A stretch of DNA of 6,757 nt from Fibrobacter succinogenes (GTDB taxonomy: Bacteria > Fibrobacterota > Fibrobacteria > Fibrobacterales > CADBQJ01), in the NCBI GenBank assembly GCA_902796785.1, contig CADBQJ010000227.1, forward strand, positions 1-6,757, in the 5' to 3' direction. Under the pieces are notes generated by a model, which was given only the letters and a program-made list of their open reading frames with translations, was not told where the DNA came from and did not search any database. The position numbers and the translations under genes were made by a program. This document shows positions 6,671 through 6,757 of this stretch, piece after piece. Numbering within the stretch: the first letter of the stretch is position 1; each line of letters starts with the position of its first letter.

Positions 6671-6696
6671 CCAAAGTTTAGAATTCTTATCTTTGG
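6671..6696. repeat. 26-base imperfect palindrome, operator-like
   Basis: Outer arms CCAAAG (6671-6676) and CTTTGG (6691-6696) are perfect inverted repeats around a perfect central palindrome AGAATTCT (6680-6687), each separated from it by three bases (TTT and TAT). In all, 22 of 26 positions are symmetric. The element overlaps the -10-like sequence between two divergent genes, which fits a dimeric repressor or activator site. The protein that might bind it is not in the window. Confidence 0.45.
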
Positions 6697-6730
6697 GGCG
6701 CTTTTCGAAACCCGCCCGCAAGGCTCCTCC

Positions 6731-6735
6731 GGAGG
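6731..6735 (+). promoter_or_regulatory. Ribosome binding site of the right-edge gene
   Basis: GGAGG lies seven bases (CGCGAAA) before the ATG at 6743, a near-ideal distance. It forms half of the 10-base palindrome CCTCCGGAGG (6726-6735). A second ATG at 6752 is in the same frame but has no comparable site. Confidence 0.6.
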
Positions 6736-6742
6736 CGCGAAA

Positions 6743-6757
6743 ATGGAAAACATGAAC
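6743..6757 (+). CDS. Start of a divergent gene, cut off by the window end
   Basis: Only five codons are visible (MENMN). The call rests on the GGAGG seven bases upstream, the AT-rich promoter-like stretch before it, and its divergent position relative to the nucleotidyltransferase gene. Nothing can be said about function. Confidence 0.45.

Larger units (their letters stand above)
6643..6742. promoter_or_regulatory. Divergent intergenic region, probable back-to-back promoters
   Basis: About 100 bases separate the GTG of the nucleotidyltransferase gene from a plus-strand ATG at 6743. The region dips sharply in GC around 6670-6695, unlike the flanking genes. On the plus strand TAGAAT (6679-6684) matches five of six bases of a sigma-70 -10 box; no good -35 is present at 16-18 bases. 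The minus strand has the related AAGAAT at the mirror position. Promoter function in both directions is inferred from layout and base composition, not from a clear two-box match. Confidence 0.45.

Noticed and set aside
5311..6681. Long plus-strand and alternative minus-strand frames over the nucleotidyltransferase gene
   Set aside because: They are low-complexity Arg/Gly/Ala-rich products, with no motifs, opposite or out of frame with a well-supported enzyme.
1..6757. CRISPR array, tRNA or rRNA gene, insertion sequence or prophage trace
   Set aside because: The gaps are all 100 bases or shorter, none contains spaced direct repeats or a cloverleaf, and no transposase or integrase gene is present.

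Overview
This is a very GC-rich window, except for two short AT-rich patches at about 5270-5400 and 6660-6695. It carries ordinary bacterial genes packed closely together. A TonB-type energy transducer points to a Gram-negative cell with an outer membrane. The LplT-Aas lysophospholipid salvage fusion and the bacterial-type tRNA nucleotidyltransferase fit that view. I cannot name the phylum from these genes.

Layout: bases 1-315 hold the end, or all, of an unrecognised plus-strand gene. It overlaps the start of a TonB-family gene (312-1136) by four bases (ATGA). A 72-base convergent gap follows, with two overlapping hairpins that probably end transcription from both sides. Three minus-strand genes then run leftward from about 6642: a CCA-adding/poly(A)-polymerase-family nucleotidyltransferase (6642-5308), a cytoplasmic cyclophilin-type peptidyl-prolyl isomerase (5246-4701), and a three-domain protein of 1151 residues (4664-1209). 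That protein joins an LplT-like MFS transporter, a PlsC-type acyltransferase and an acyl-ACP synthetase. At the right edge a divergent plus-strand gene appears to begin at 6743; only five codons are visible. The roughly 100-base gap between the divergent genes holds a 26-base imperfect palindrome.

How the genes fit together: the minus-strand trio could be one transcript (gaps of 61 and 36 bases), although the 61-base gap is AT-rich and could hold its own promoter. The fusion protein would flip lysophospholipids inward and re-acylate them, and the isomerase and tRNA enzyme are housekeeping functions with no evident link to it. The TonB gene belongs to a separate leftward-lying operon whose other members are outside the window.

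I found no convincing new multi-gene system. The best points for a second look are: loss of the TM1 Asp-Asn pair and a membrane Arg in the LplT domain; unusual acyltransferase and synthetase motif residues; an apparently dead HD domain in the nucleotidyltransferase; the palindrome between the divergent genes; and two translation starts that differ from the longest open frames.
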